64,000 bases of DNA from Fischerella sp. PCC 9431 (lineage in GTDB: Bacteria; Cyanobacteriota; Cyanobacteriia; Cyanobacteriales; Nostocaceae). The stretch covers positions 4,354,282-4,418,281 of the forward strand of contig NZ_KE650771.1 in assembly GCF_000447295.1 (NCBI RefSeq), read 5' to 3'. The notes beneath the pieces were generated by a model that was not told the origin of the DNA, made no database searches, and saw only the letters and a list, made by a program, of their open reading frames with translations. Numbering within the stretch: position 1 is the first letter of the stretch; the number at the start of each line of letters is the position of its first letter. This document shows, one piece after another, positions 49,110-58,521 of this stretch. The position numbers and the translations under genes are program-made.

Positions 49110-50639
49110 ATGGCTCGTACCCCAACATTAACTTTTGATCGTGGCACATTAATTTTACATCCACCACCGCGTGGTAAGGCTTGGACTGATTACGCCCTAT
49201 GGGATGATAGAGTGGAAAAATTCCGTATTCCGGCGATTAGATATCGTTCTTTAGTCGAAGCACTCCAAGCAGAGGATACCTATTTTGTTGATGAGGCGAA
49301 GGGTTTTAATTCTCTGGAATTGCTTTCGAGTTTAGAAATGGAACCCTACCCCCATCAAAGCGAAGCGTTAACAGCTTGGAAGTTGGCGGGAAGACAAGGG
49401 GTAGTAGTATTACCAACCGCAGCCGGAAAAACTTATTTGGCGCAAATGGCAATGGAAGCGACGCCACGCAGTACGCTGATTGTAGTGCCGACACTGGATT
49501 TAATGCATCAGTGGTATGCACATTTGATGGCAGCGTTTCCGGATGCAGAGGTGGGGTTATTAGGGGGTGGTTCACGAGATAAAACAGCAATACTAGTTGC
49601 AACTTACGATAGCGCCGCCATTCATGCTGAAAGTTTGGGAAATCAGTATGGCTTGTTAATTTTTGATGAGTGTCATCATCTACCAACTGATTTTAATCGG
49701 GTAATTGCAGAATATGCGATCGCACCTTATCGTTTAGGATTATCGGCGACACCAGAACGTAGCGATGGTAAACATACCGATTTGAATATCCTAATTGGCC
49801 CAGAAGTATATCGCAAAAGGGCTGAGGATTTGGCGGGAAAAGCCTTAGCAGAACACGAAATTGTGCAAATTAAAGTCAAGCTATCACAGCATGAACGCCA
49901 AAAATACGACGAGTTGATTCAAACTAGGAACGATTTTTTACAGCAAGCAAAAATTTCTTTAGGAAGCATTCAAGGTTGGCAAAAATTCGTGCAAATGAGT
50001 GCGCGATCGCAAGCAGGTCGTAGGGCGATGTTAGCACATCGGCAAGCCAAAGAAATTGCTGTTGGTACAGATGGCAAGTTAAGAATTTTAGCGAATTTAC
50101 TAACTAAGCATTATCCAGAAAGAACTTTAATTTTTACTGCTGATAATGCTACAGTTTACCGGATTTCCCAGGAGTTTTTAATTCCTGCAATTACTCATCA
50201 AACACCAGTGAAAGAACGTCACGAGGTTTTAACAAAGTTTCGGGAAGGAGAATATAAAACTTTGGTAGCTTCCCATGTGTTGAATGAGGGTGTAGATGTA
50301 CCCGCAGCTAGTGTAGCAATTATTTTATCTGGGACGGGTTCAGCTAGGGAATATACCCAAAGATTAGGAAGGGTATTAAGGAAAGGTAAGGATAATAATA
50401 AGCAGGCGATTTTGTATGAGGTAGTGGCAGAAGATACCGCAGAAGAAGGAACCTCGGCGAGAAGAAGAGGGGTGAGAAATCAACCGCCACAACGCCAAGA
50501 CCGCCAAGGAAACGAGAAGAGAAAAGGAAATTTGCAAGTAGTTTATGGTACTGGTGAGGAAAAAAGTTATCGTGCTGCGGAGCAGTTAGAGATTAATTAT
50601 AAGGTTGATAATAAGAAGTCTAAAAAAGAAGATCAGTAG
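49110..50639 (+). CDS. Superfamily 2 DEAD/DEAH helicase (XPB-like)
   Basis: Protein of 509 aa. Motif I LPTAAGKTYLAQMA, motif Ia VVPTLDLMHQW, motif II DECHH, motif III LGLSATPERSDG, motif V HVLNEGVDVP and motif VI QRLGRVLRKG. N-terminal part (YHQ-like PYPHQSEALTAW) is like XPB/RAD25-type helicases. The last 60 residues are charged and low complexity. Its TAG stop is part of a GTAGAGACG palindrome. Role in repair or accessory DNA metabolism is inferred. Confidence 0.9.
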   Translation: MARTPTLTFDRGTLILHPPPRGKAWTDYALWDDRVEKFRIPAIRYRSLVEALQAEDTYFVDEAKGFNSLELLSSLEMEPYPHQSEALTAWKLAGRQGVVVLPTAAGKTYLAQMAMEATPRSTLIVVPTLDLMHQWYAHLMAAFPDAEVGLLGGGSRDKTAILVATYDSAAIHAESLGNQYGLLIFDECHHLPTDFNRVIAEYAIAPYRLGLSATPERSDGKHTDLNILIGPEVYRKRAEDLAGKALAEHEIVQIKVKLSQHERQKYDELIQTRNDFLQQAKISLGSIQGWQKFVQMSARSQAGRRAMLAHRQAKEIAVGTDGKLRILANLLTKHYPERTLIFTADNATVYRISQEFLIPAITHQTPVKERHEVLTKFREGEYKTLVASHVLNEGVDVPAASVAIILSGTGSAREYTQRLGRVLRKGKDNNKQAILYEVVAEDTAEEGTSARRRGVRNQPPQRQDRQGNEKRKGNLQVVYGTGEEKSYRAAEQLEINYKVDNKKSKKEDQ

Positions 50640-50662
50640 AGACGTTGCAGTGCAACGTCTCT
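50636..50662. repeat. GTAGAGACG palindrome at helicase stop
   Basis: AGAGACGTTGCA (50638-50649), one base, TGCAACGTCTCT (50651-50662): perfect 12-bp arms. The preceding GT and the stop TAG (50637-50639) belong to the element. It also occupies the convergent junction with the caspase gene. Confidence 0.85.
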
Positions 50663-50685
50663 AGATTGTATTGTGTGTTCCCTAA

Positions 50686-52878
50686 TTACACTACCTGAAA
50701 CCCAAAGCCCAAACTTGCCCAATGATTCACATCTAATACATAGGAGTCAGCAGGTATAGTATTAGAATCAACTTTTGCTGTACTGGCGTTGTGCAGATCT
50801 TGCAGAAGAGCATAGGCAACTTCTAGCGGGTTTAATATTGGGAGAATACGTTGTTGATCAGCGCGGGGATGTTTAGCAGCTTTTAAGGCGCTGAGGGTTT
50901 GAGTAAATGGAGCTGTGCTAAAGATTAATTGGGCTTCACTAAAGGAAGCTGGTCCTTGGATTACCGCTTCAAAGCCAGATGTAGTTTGTGGTAAAGTCAA
51001 GGTTTCGCTGGGAGCGATAATAATATCAGTCAGCTTGGGTTCTGAAGATTCATCGGTTTCTGTATTTTTTTGCCACGGATAAAGAGCGATCGCATTCTTT
51101 GCACTATTTAGTCCAAAGAGCATACAGTATATCGGGCTGTTGCCCATGTTCTGCACACGATATTGTACTCGACTACCGAGAGGTATGGTGGCAGTGTGTC
51201 CGATTTCATTACTAGCTGATTTCTTGCTAGTAGATTCTTGAGTTGCAGTTCGCAGTGTTTCGCGACGCATAACTGTGCGAGGTGCAATCCCACTAATTAT
51301 CTCTAGGCTTGCCTTCACACTCAAGCGCGAAGAACCTTCGTTGTCTGTGAGTCGCCACAATTTTGCTGCTAAAAGGGTTTGCAGTTTTGGATTTAGTCTC
51401 TGTACTGCGACTTTAACTGCTTCTCCTGCTTCGCCAAAGGTGTTGGAAATTTTTTCGTTGCTGAAAGAAAACAAGCCATAGCGACTAGGAGAGATCATGA
51501 ATGAAGTAGAAGCAATAAAGTCTTTGTTTTTGCTGTCTGGATGTTTACCAAATACGTAGTCTGCTGTTTGTTCTCCCGCAACTATACTTGTCACATGATC
51601 GACAGTAGCAAAGGCGCTGGTAGCGTCTACCCGTTCAATTCTTTCTAGTTCTCCATCAAGAGCTACTATTAAATCAATGTTTCGGGGTAAGACTCGCACT
51701 GCTTCTTGGACGAGTTGCCCGACTTGGGGAAAGGTTTTATCTTCAAAAGAAACAATCTGGGTTTTTGCTGTCAAACCACTACGCGATCGCACAATCAATT
51801 CTGTAGTTCCACCTGTTGGATTCACCAAAGTGAACCGAGAATTTGCACTATAGTATTCCAATACATGGGCTGGAATTCCTGCCAACCATACTAGTGCTGT
51901 TTTACCATCTTCTTCGGTGGCAGTGATCACTCCCTCCGCACCAATTGTATCCGGGAAAAAGTTCTCGATTAATTGGACTCGTTGTTGATTTTTCTTGGTG
52001 ATCAATAAGCCTGGTTGCTGGGTGCTACCCAACTGCTGCATTGCACTCCCCACACGAGAGACAAATGCAGGAATTGTAATTTTTGGTGTTGTTTCCCACA
52101 GATATTGTGTCAAGGCGTAGGTAAATAATCCTGCACTAAAGCCAGAATATTGTATTTCCCGTGCCACTTGATTGGGAGCAGAAGTTGCAGACAATACTAC
52201 TCCTAGCTGTTCTGTAGCGGCTTTTTCTTGGAGTTGTTTTTGCAAGTCGAGTTCTGCATCTACTAAAACCGCTTCCTGTGGCGTCTGACAGTTGCGAACT
52301 CGCAAAGGGACTACCAAACTATCAGGGGTATAGTAACTAGTATCTAATACTGCTGTGACTCGATCTGTAGGGAGCGATCGCAGCATCAGTAGTAAGGTTT
52401 CTTCTAATAAATAGTTGACAGTTTTTGGATATTGTGAACTTGCTCCAATTCCATTTGCAGGAACAAGAGCATTCTGCACCGCTTCTGGTGAATTCCCTAG
52501 GCGGACACGACTACCATAGCCGCTAAAGTGGAAGACAACCACATCACCAGGTTTTGCTTGTCCAATTAAATGTTCTGAAAAAGCAGATTCAATAAATTCT
52601 CTGCTGGCTTGTTCGTTAGTTAGAGACAAAATATCTGACGGTTTGAACCCAAAACGATGAATCAAAACCTCTTTTTGCAGTTCCACATCTACCAGACAAC
52701 CATTCAGCGCTGGAATTTGGCGATATTGGTTAACACCAACCAATAACGCTAGTTTACGCGGACTGGGTTGTGCTAATGCCTGCTGATAACGAGTTCCTAA
52801 TTGGAACCACTCAGCCTCCGCTACACCCATTACCGCTAATATGGAGCCAAACCGTTGGAAAAACGTTCGCCGCTTCAT
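50686..52878 (-). CDS. Pseudo-orthocaspase (caspase-like, YS variant)
   Basis: Protein of 730 aa. A twin-arginine-like start (MKRRTFFQRFG) precedes a caspase p20-like domain (LALLVGVNQYRQIPALNGCL). At the place of the catalytic His (SGHG) it reads FHFSGYGSRV (Tyr121), and at the Cys (DCC) it reads LDTSYYTP (Ser181). This is the Y-S replacement described for inactive cyanobacterial orthocaspases. Residues about 300-730 hold a DUF4384-like tail (RVQYRVQNMGNSPIYCMLFG). It is probably exported and scaffolding or ligand-binding rather than proteolytic. Confidence 0.88.
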   Translation of the reverse strand: MKRRTFFQRFGSILAVMGVAEAEWFQLGTRYQQALAQPSPRKLALLVGVNQYRQIPALNGCLVDVELQKEVLIHRFGFKPSDILSLTNEQASREFIESAFSEHLIGQAKPGDVVVFHFSGYGSRVRLGNSPEAVQNALVPANGIGASSQYPKTVNYLLEETLLLMLRSLPTDRVTAVLDTSYYTPDSLVVPLRVRNCQTPQEAVLVDAELDLQKQLQEKAATEQLGVVLSATSAPNQVAREIQYSGFSAGLFTYALTQYLWETTPKITIPAFVSRVGSAMQQLGSTQQPGLLITKKNQQRVQLIENFFPDTIGAEGVITATEEDGKTALVWLAGIPAHVLEYYSANSRFTLVNPTGGTTELIVRSRSGLTAKTQIVSFEDKTFPQVGQLVQEAVRVLPRNIDLIVALDGELERIERVDATSAFATVDHVTSIVAGEQTADYVFGKHPDSKNKDFIASTSFMISPSRYGLFSFSNEKISNTFGEAGEAVKVAVQRLNPKLQTLLAAKLWRLTDNEGSSRLSVKASLEIISGIAPRTVMRRETLRTATQESTSKKSASNEIGHTATIPLGSRVQYRVQNMGNSPIYCMLFGLNSAKNAIALYPWQKNTETDESSEPKLTDIIIAPSETLTLPQTTSGFEAVIQGPASFSEAQLIFSTAPFTQTLSALKAAKHPRADQQRILPILNPLEVAYALLQDLHNASTAKVDSNTIPADSYVLDVNHWASLGFGFQVV

Positions 52879-52929
52879 AATTGCTATCAGCCCTTAGTCC
52901 ACCAGCTTATTAAGCTTATCGGGCAGAGG

Positions 52930-53165
52930 GCTGTAGTGTAAAGATTTGGGAAAGGGGAAAGGGGACAAGGGAACAGGGATCGGGGAAAGGGGATTGGGGA
53001 TCGGGCATTGGGCATTGGGCATTGGGCATTGGGCATTGGGCATTGGGCATTGGGCATTGGGCATGGGGCATTGGCATTGGTAATTCTCACCTCTTTCTAC
53101 TCCCTGCTCCCTTGTCCCCAATCCCTTGTCCCCAATCCCCTTTCCCCTTTCCCCGATCCCCTTTC
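52930..53165. repeat. GGGCATT heptamer array and fold-back G-rich/C-rich DNA
   Basis: At least eight perfect GGGCATT units run from 53003 to 53058 with variants to 53079. They are flanked by GGGGAAAGGGGACAAGGG-type DNA (52948-53002) and the complementary CCCTTGTCCCCAATCC-type DNA (53109-53165), which can pair. The array is the reverse of the AATGCCC array at 25652. It separates sat from the caspase-like gene. Confidence 0.92.
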
Positions 53166-53166
53166 C

Positions 53167-54339
53167 CTAAACAGGTACTTTCATCGCTCTTGCTAATTCT
53201 GCTGCTACTTCTGGACGAGAAAATTCTGGTGGGGGTAATTCGCCCCGACGCAACATTTCTCGTACTTTTGTACCCGATAGGTGAACACGTTCTTCTGGTT
53301 TGCTGGGACTGGTTTTGGTTGTCGCCATCTGCTTGGTACGGGTGCAGTAGAAGGCGTGTTCAAACATCATTGGTATAATGCCAATTTCTTCTGGTTTAAA
53401 CTCATCAAAGATGTATTGAGCGTCGTAAGTACCGTAGTAATCACCAACACCTGCATGATCCCGTCCGACGATAAAGTGAGTACAGCCGTAATTCTTGCGA
53501 ATCAAAGCATGGAAAATTGCCTCACGTGGTCCTGCGTAACGCATGGCTGAGGGGTTAATTGCTAAAATTACGCGATTTTCGGGATAGTAATGTTCTAAGA
53601 GAATTTCATAGCAACGCATCCGCACATCAGCAGGGATATCATCATCTTTTGTTGCCCCTACCAGTGGATGCAAAAATAGACCATCTACTGTTTCTAGCGC
53701 ACACTTTTGAATATATTCATGGGCGCGGTGGATGGGGTTACGAGTTTGGAAACCAACAATAGTTTTCCAGCCTTTTTGCTGGAATAATTGCCGTGATTCT
53801 GCGGGATCAATTTGGTAAGCGGGGAAGTAGGGATGGGGATCGCGTTCTAACAACCACACATCACCTGCAAGATTCACAGGCCCTTGATTGTAGACTACTT
53901 GTACACCAGGATGTTTTTCTTCATCGGTGCGGTAGACGTTGATTGCTTCCCGTTGTTTGTCGTAGCGATATTTTTGACTAAGTTCCAAAACCCCGATAAA
54001 TCTGCCTTCAGAGTTATCCAGACGCACCAAACCACCTTCGGTAAGAGAGGCTGCGACTTCTTCACTAACAGAAAGTGTAATCGGAATTGACCACACAGTA
54101 CCGTTAGCCAATCGCATTTCAGCAACCACGCGATCGTAGTCCTGCTGATTCATAAAACCAGTGAGCGGACTAAAACCACCGATCGCAATCATTTCTAAAT
54201 CAGAAACTGCTCTTTGGTCAAGTTGCACACGTGGCAGAAACTCGGCCTTGGAAAGAAATATTTCTTTTTGTTCTGGTGTAGCAATGCGATTAACCAATTG
54301 CCCACCGTGAGGAGGAATGCCCTGTGGATGATAACTCAA
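53167..54339 (-). CDS. sat: Sulfate adenylyltransferase
   Basis: Protein of 390 aa, single-domain ATP sulfurylase. [15 protein letters not shown] (HxxH-type site), [12 protein letters not shown] and [12 protein letters not shown] are diagnostic. It makes APS from sulfate and ATP, the first step of assimilation. TTG start supported by AAGGGG 6 nt upstream. No CysC or CysDN gene is adjacent. Confidence 0.97.
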   Translation of the reverse strand: MSYHPQGIPPHGGQLVNRIATPEQKEIFLSKAEFLPRVQLDQRAVSDLEMIAIGGFSPLTGFMNQQDYDRVVAEMRLANGTVWSIPITLSVSEEVAASLTEGGLVRLDNSEGRFIGVLELSQKYRYDKQREAINVYRTDEEKHPGVQVVYNQGPVNLAGDVWLLERDPHPYFPAYQIDPAESRQLFQQKGWKTIVGFQTRNPIHRAHEYIQKCALETVDGLFLHPLVGATKDDDIPADVRMRCYEILLEHYYPENRVILAINPSAMRYAGPREAIFHALIRKNYGCTHFIVGRDHAGVGDYYGTYDAQYIFDEFKPEEIGIIPMMFEHAFYCTRTKQMATTKTSPSKPEERVHLSGTKVREMLRRGELPPPEFSRPEVAAELARAMKVPV

Positions 54340-54650
54340 CTTAGCCCCTTATTGACTTAAATACAGTTTTTTTTAAGGTATGTTAATAACTTACCAAAAT
54401 GTCAGTATGTATAGGGCAAAGTTTATAATTGAATTTAAAAGTAAAATAGATACTTATACTTCTAAGCTAAATCACGTAAATAACACTTAATTATTCTTTT
54501 GTTCAAAGCTTTTTTAACTCTGCAAATCTGCTAATTATACTTTGCACTATTGAATAAAGACTGCGTATCTTGATTCACATCAAAAAGAATTTTGCTGATT
54601 AAGTTTAACAAGCATTCTTTTAGCTGTTCCCTGTTCCCCAAAAATTAATA
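54340..54650. other. AT-rich gap upstream of sat
   Basis: About 310 bp without gene or repeat family; it should hold the sat promoter. No clear operator was recognised. Confidence 0.45.
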
Positions 54651-54653
54651 AAA

Positions 54654-54673
54654 GCACGGCTAATTGGCCGTGC
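54654..54673 (-). terminator. Terminator of the racemase gene
   Basis: GCACGGC (54654-54660) pairs with GCCGTGC (54667-54673). Read on the minus strand the hairpin is followed by TTTTATTAATTTTT. It lies just beyond the racemase stop codon. Confidence 0.88.
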
Positions 54674-54701
54674 CAAGATGGGAAAAAGCACATCACCTGA
54701 A

Positions 54702-55820
54702 TCAATATAAGTAACTTACCTGGTTCATAAAACCAGCCATCAGGTTGATTTCTGTGTGTACACTCTGAAACTTATCTGCTAATTCTTCAAAGGTAATCTC
54801 CTCGTTACCTTGATTACCAACCAATACCACTTCATCTCCCCATTTTACTTCTTTTGGTAGGTCGGTAACATCTACTGTTGTGATATTGAGTGAAACTCTT
54901 CCCACCACTGGACAACGCTGACCTTGAATTAAAACTATGCCTTTATTGAATAGCGATCGCGGATAACCTTCACCAAAACCCACAGGTAAAGATGCAATCA
55001 AACTATCACGTTGAGTAGTATATAAACTGCCATAACCAATAGTTTTACCTGCTGGTATTTTCCTTACCTGCGCCACCCTAGTTTTTACTGACATTACTGG
55101 TTGCAAGTCTAGCGGGTTGTCAAAGTCTTGTGAAGTGCGTACCCCGTAACAAGCAGCACCAACCCTAACCAAACTGTTACATTTCGGAGTCAGACGCACT
55201 GTTGCAGCACTATTGTGAGTATGAGTTAGTACATTTTCTGGTAAGTAGTCATTCAAAGCAGTACGAACATCATAAAAATCTGCCATCTGCTTTTCTGTAA
55301 ACGCCAGTTCTTTACCGTCTGCACTGGCAAAATGAGTCATAATTCCTACAATAGACAAACCCGGTAAAGCACAAACTTTCTTTAATTCTTCAATCTCAGA
55401 TGAAAAGAAACCACTTCTACCCATCCCCGTATCAATATTGATATGCACGGGAATTTTTTTGTTGCGTTTTACCCCTGCATCAGATAAATACTTTGCTGCT
55501 TCCATTGTTCCCACCTGTTCTTCTATATCCAGGTGATGTATCGATTCTTCTAATTCTTGTGGTAGCGCCATACGCAAGCGCAGGAGTTTAACATCCAAAC
55601 CCAAATCACGAATAGTTGTTGCTTCTGGATTTGTGCAAATACCAATATAATCTGTTCCTGCCACAACTGCTGTTGTTGCTAACTGCTTTAAACCATGTCC
55701 GTAAGCATTTGCTTTCATCACTACGCACAACTTTGCAGGTGCAACAAAATCTCGGATGTAACGAATATTGTCTTTAAACTTTCTGGCAGAAACTGTGACT
55801 TCAATGTGATGCTGATTCAT
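54702..55820 (-). CDS. Alanine-racemase-family enzyme, atypical
   Basis: Protein of 372 aa, fold-type III PLP enzyme. PLP Lys36 in VVMKANAYGHG, GMGRSGFF, HNSAATVR and the second catalytic Tyr in GYGSLYTT are present. The usual CMD triad of alanine racemase is replaced by S-L-N (GRVSLNITTVDVTD) and the C-terminus EINLMAGFMNQVSYLY is unlike the usual one. It may be a broad-specificity or non-alanine racemase. Cyanobacteria generally have another, canonical alr. Substrate uncertain. Confidence 0.8.
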   Translation of the reverse strand: MNQHHIEVTVSARKFKDNIRYIRDFVAPAKLCVVMKANAYGHGLKQLATTAVVAGTDYIGICTNPEATTIRDLGLDVKLLRLRMALPQELEESIHHLDIEEQVGTMEAAKYLSDAGVKRNKKIPVHINIDTGMGRSGFFSSEIEELKKVCALPGLSIVGIMTHFASADGKELAFTEKQMADFYDVRTALNDYLPENVLTHTHNSAATVRLTPKCNSLVRVGAACYGVRTSQDFDNPLDLQPVMSVKTRVAQVRKIPAGKTIGYGSLYTTQRDSLIASLPVGFGEGYPRSLFNKGIVLIQGQRCPVVGRVSLNITTVDVTDLPKEVKWGDEVVLVGNQGNEEITFEELADKFQSVHTEINLMAGFMNQVSYLY

Positions 55821-56055
55821 GGGGGTTGTGTGGTTAAGTCTTTTAACTAGTTGGTTATTGGTGGTTAGTAGTTAATTGTTGAAACACCAAACCACAAACA
55901 ACACTCCTAGTTCGTCGTGTCAATTATCGAATACAACCCTTGAATTTCCAGTTTAATTAATTACTTTTTTGCTAATATTTTTTCTTAGGAATTATTCTTT
56001 AATGAAGGATAATTAGTAATAGAATTTATTACTAATTATCCATAAAGCTATCAAA

Positions 56056-56943
56056 CTAAATTTCTGCCACAGCCCGCTCAATCAAACGGCGTGCAAGGGT
56101 TTGTGTGCCTGTATGTTCGTAGTAATTTGTCGCTACATCCAGGAAGGCTCCTAAATAATCTAATTTGTCATCAGCAATGTCGGCAAAACTTTGCAAATTA
56201 TGAACAACTTTTTGAGGCGTCAAATTATTGTTAGCAACCAGTCCACTCATCCAGCCTTTAACTGAGTCAAAGCTTTCGCCAATAAAATTCAATTTGCTGC
56301 TAGAACTTTGACCTGGAATCGCGTCTTGAATATTTTGAAAAGTTGTGTTTTGTTCTAACTCTTGAGGATTGGTCTGACTAATTGTAGACAAAGCTTTGCT
56401 GATGAAGTCTGGACCCAGAGGTATCAAACCATCAACACAAACTAAAGCTACCATCCGAATCAGTGATTCACCACTATACTCACCCAAAGACGCGACAAAG
56501 TCCCCAATGCTATCACCGGGAATACCGTTGATTTGACAAAAAGCCACTAACTCTGTAACTAATTTCAGACAGAGATCAATAGTTTGGGCTTTGTCAGCTT
56601 TGGGAGTAATAGAGTTGAGAAATCCCAACAAAGGAATTTTTTCTCCTACTTTATTCGCCAAAGCAGCTGCACCCAGTGCTTTATCTGTGCTATCAACTGT
56701 TTGATACAACCACATCGCCCGTTGATACCCTTGGGAACGATCATTGTAAAGATAAATCGCTCGTTCGCCGATCGCTTGAATGAGACTTTCGTCGCTTTCG
56801 CCAGTTACAGTTTTAATCGTGTTGACAAAACCAACTACATTTTGCCATTCCCCAGGAGCGACAAAATCCAGGGAATTCAACATCGAAACAGTCAAGTTAC
56901 TAGTTGGTAGTTCATCTACCAACTCAAAAATCGGTTTACTCAC
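56056..56943 (-). CDS. Conserved-looking helical protein of unknown function
   Basis: Protein of 295 aa that I cannot assign. Mainly helical, no signal peptide, no membrane segment, acidic. Features: DEPLPTSNL-like DELPTSNLTVSMLNSLDFVA at the start and a C-terminal LARRLIERAVAEI. GTG start with AAGGAG 7 nt upstream, strong support for expression. It follows the lipoprotein gene by 15 bp, so the two form an operon and may act together. Confidence 0.75.
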   Translation of the reverse strand: MSKPIFELVDELPTSNLTVSMLNSLDFVAPGEWQNVVGFVNTIKTVTGESDESLIQAIGERAIYLYNDRSQGYQRAMWLYQTVDSTDKALGAAALANKVGEKIPLLGFLNSITPKADKAQTIDLCLKLVTELVAFCQINGIPGDSIGDFVASLGEYSGESLIRMVALVCVDGLIPLGPDFISKALSTISQTNPQELEQNTTFQNIQDAIPGQSSSSKLNFIGESFDSVKGWMSGLVANNNLTPQKVVHNLQSFADIADDKLDYLGAFLDVATNYYEHTGTQTLARRLIERAVAEI

Positions 56944-56958
56944 AAAAATCTCCTTTTT

Positions 56959-57471
56959 TTATTTCAATTTTGCTAGACCAGCCAGGTTAAATTTTTTGAT
57001 CCACGCTTCGCGATCGCTTGCTTGAAATGACGGAGAACGAGAAAGTACTTTTACTTGGTAGCGATCGCCGACTAATATGGCAGTCTGAGTAGTACCAACT
57101 TCTACTGCTGGATAACCCGCAATTTGCTTAGTGCTGCTGGCAAATTTTGCTGCTGCTGTCGGTGTACTCTTGGTATCAGAAATAGCCAGCATTGCTACTT
57201 CTTTACCATCTTTTTTCAACTTAGCTTCCGCAAAACCCTTTTTCTCTTGAGTATATACACGCTCGTACCCATTCCCAGCAGGAGGGAAAAACTTGTTAAA
57301 TTCACTACCTTGGGTTGCGTTCTTAGCAACAGCTTGACCAGTTTTTTGACGACTGCTTTCTTGTTGCACCTGGTCAAAACGTCCAGGTTCTTTTGGAGTA
57401 CAGGCTGTAGTCAGTAACAAAACTGACAGCAACACAACAGCTAAAATCCTGCGGACACGAGGGAAATTCAT
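56959..57471 (-). CDS. Small lipoprotein of unknown function
   Basis: Protein of 170 aa. Basic N-terminus, hydrophobic core and lipobox ending LLTTAC (Cys at residue 24), so a lipid-anchored exported protein. The mature part has GYERVYTQEKKGFAEAKLKK and AAKFASSTKQIAGYPAVEVG. No named family recognised. SD GGGAG before ATG. First gene of a two-gene unit with the helical protein. Confidence 0.8.
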   Translation of the reverse strand: MNFPRVRRILAVVLLSVLLLTTACTPKEPGRFDQVQQESSRQKTGQAVAKNATQGSEFNKFFPPAGNGYERVYTQEKKGFAEAKLKKDGKEVAMLAISDTKSTPTAAAKFASSTKQIAGYPAVEVGTTQTAILVGDRYQVKVLSRSPSFQASDREAWIKKFNLAGLAKLK

Positions 57472-57571
57472 GTTTGACTCCCGTTATGATAAACGTTCAA
57501 GGCAATTATTACGGTTTCTGACTGGTTGTAGCAAAAAATTTACTTTTTGATAAGACTTGGTTTTTGAAGGG

Positions 57572-57740
57572 ATCGGGGAACAGGGATCAGGGATTGGGGA
57601 CAAGGGGGACTTGTCAGTTATCAGTTATCAGTTATCAGTTATCAAATTAAACTGGTAACTGTTAACTGTTAACTGATTTATACCCAATCACTGTTTGCGT
57701 AGCGTCTCCTCTGGAGAATCACTGAACCCTATTCCCCGAT
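57572..57740. repeat. CAGTTAT heptamers and GGGGATCGGG-type repeats
   Basis: Four CAGTTAT units (57615-57642) are followed by their partial complement, three GTTAACT units (57654-57675), able to fold back. Outer G-rich (57571-57610) and C-rich (57731-57750) blocks are also complementary. They separate two minus-strand genes. Confidence 0.85.
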
Positions 57741-57752
57741 CCCCGATCCCTT

Positions 57753-58400
57753 TTATCCCTGGCGTCTAGCGATCACTGCGTAAAACGGATCTCCTCCTCC
57801 CGTACCTAACCACTGAAGAAAAATTGGTGTATTTGATTGCCGAGCAATTACTTCTGGGGTAGTAAATCCATTTACTGAGTTAAAATAGCCTTTAACTAAT
57901 TCAACTCTAGTTCTTTCTGATGCATCTCGCCAAATTTGGATAGCTTTTTGAAAAAACATGCGGTTAGAAAAGCTGATGATTGCAATCCCATCTGGTTTGA
58001 GGACGCGATAAATTTCGGAAAATACTGCTTCTGGATATTGCAAATATTGCACAGATACACAGTTGAGAACAGCATCAAATTCTTGGTCTGGAAACGGGAA
58101 ACGAGGATTTTCGTTGATATCTTGGACAAAATAATGATCTAAGCGGGGATTACGCGCTAATTCTTCAGCATTGAGTCCGTGTCCTTCCACATGAGCGAAT
58201 TGCATTTCTTCTGGTAGATGAGAAACCCAACTACTCATGGTATCTAAAATACGTGTGTTGGGTTGGAGGCGATCGCGATATAAATCCGTTAGTTGTTGAA
58301 TGAAACCTTCGTCTACATGAGTGACGAAGCGGGGAAAGGAGTAAAATTCTTTGTCGTCCCCAGCGTCAATTTTAGTACGTTGTTCTGGTCTGAGCAGCAT
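57753..58400 (-). CDS. Class I SAM-dependent methyltransferase
   Basis: Protein of 215 aa. The sequence has RILDTMSSWVSHLPEEM (motif I-like), VEGHGLNAEELARNPRLDHY, FDAVLNCVSVQYLQYPEAVF and RVLKPDGIAIISFSNRMFF. It resembles Methyltransf_11 members of cyanobacteria, but motif I lacks the usual GxGxG. Substrate unknown. Confidence 0.82.
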   Translation of the reverse strand: MLLRPEQRTKIDAGDDKEFYSFPRFVTHVDEGFIQQLTDLYRDRLQPNTRILDTMSSWVSHLPEEMQFAHVEGHGLNAEELARNPRLDHYFVQDINENPRFPFPDQEFDAVLNCVSVQYLQYPEAVFSEIYRVLKPDGIAIISFSNRMFFQKAIQIWRDASERTRVELVKGYFNSVNGFTTPEVIARQSNTPIFLQWLGTGGGDPFYAVIARRQG

Positions 58401-58521
58401 AGAACTTTAATTAGGAGAAGTGTTGCCTGAATTTTGTGTATCACCATACGTATATTAAAAACAGTCTGAAAAAATAGGCGAGTCTATCAAACATCTACCA
58501 ATCGCAAATCAATAAAGTTCA

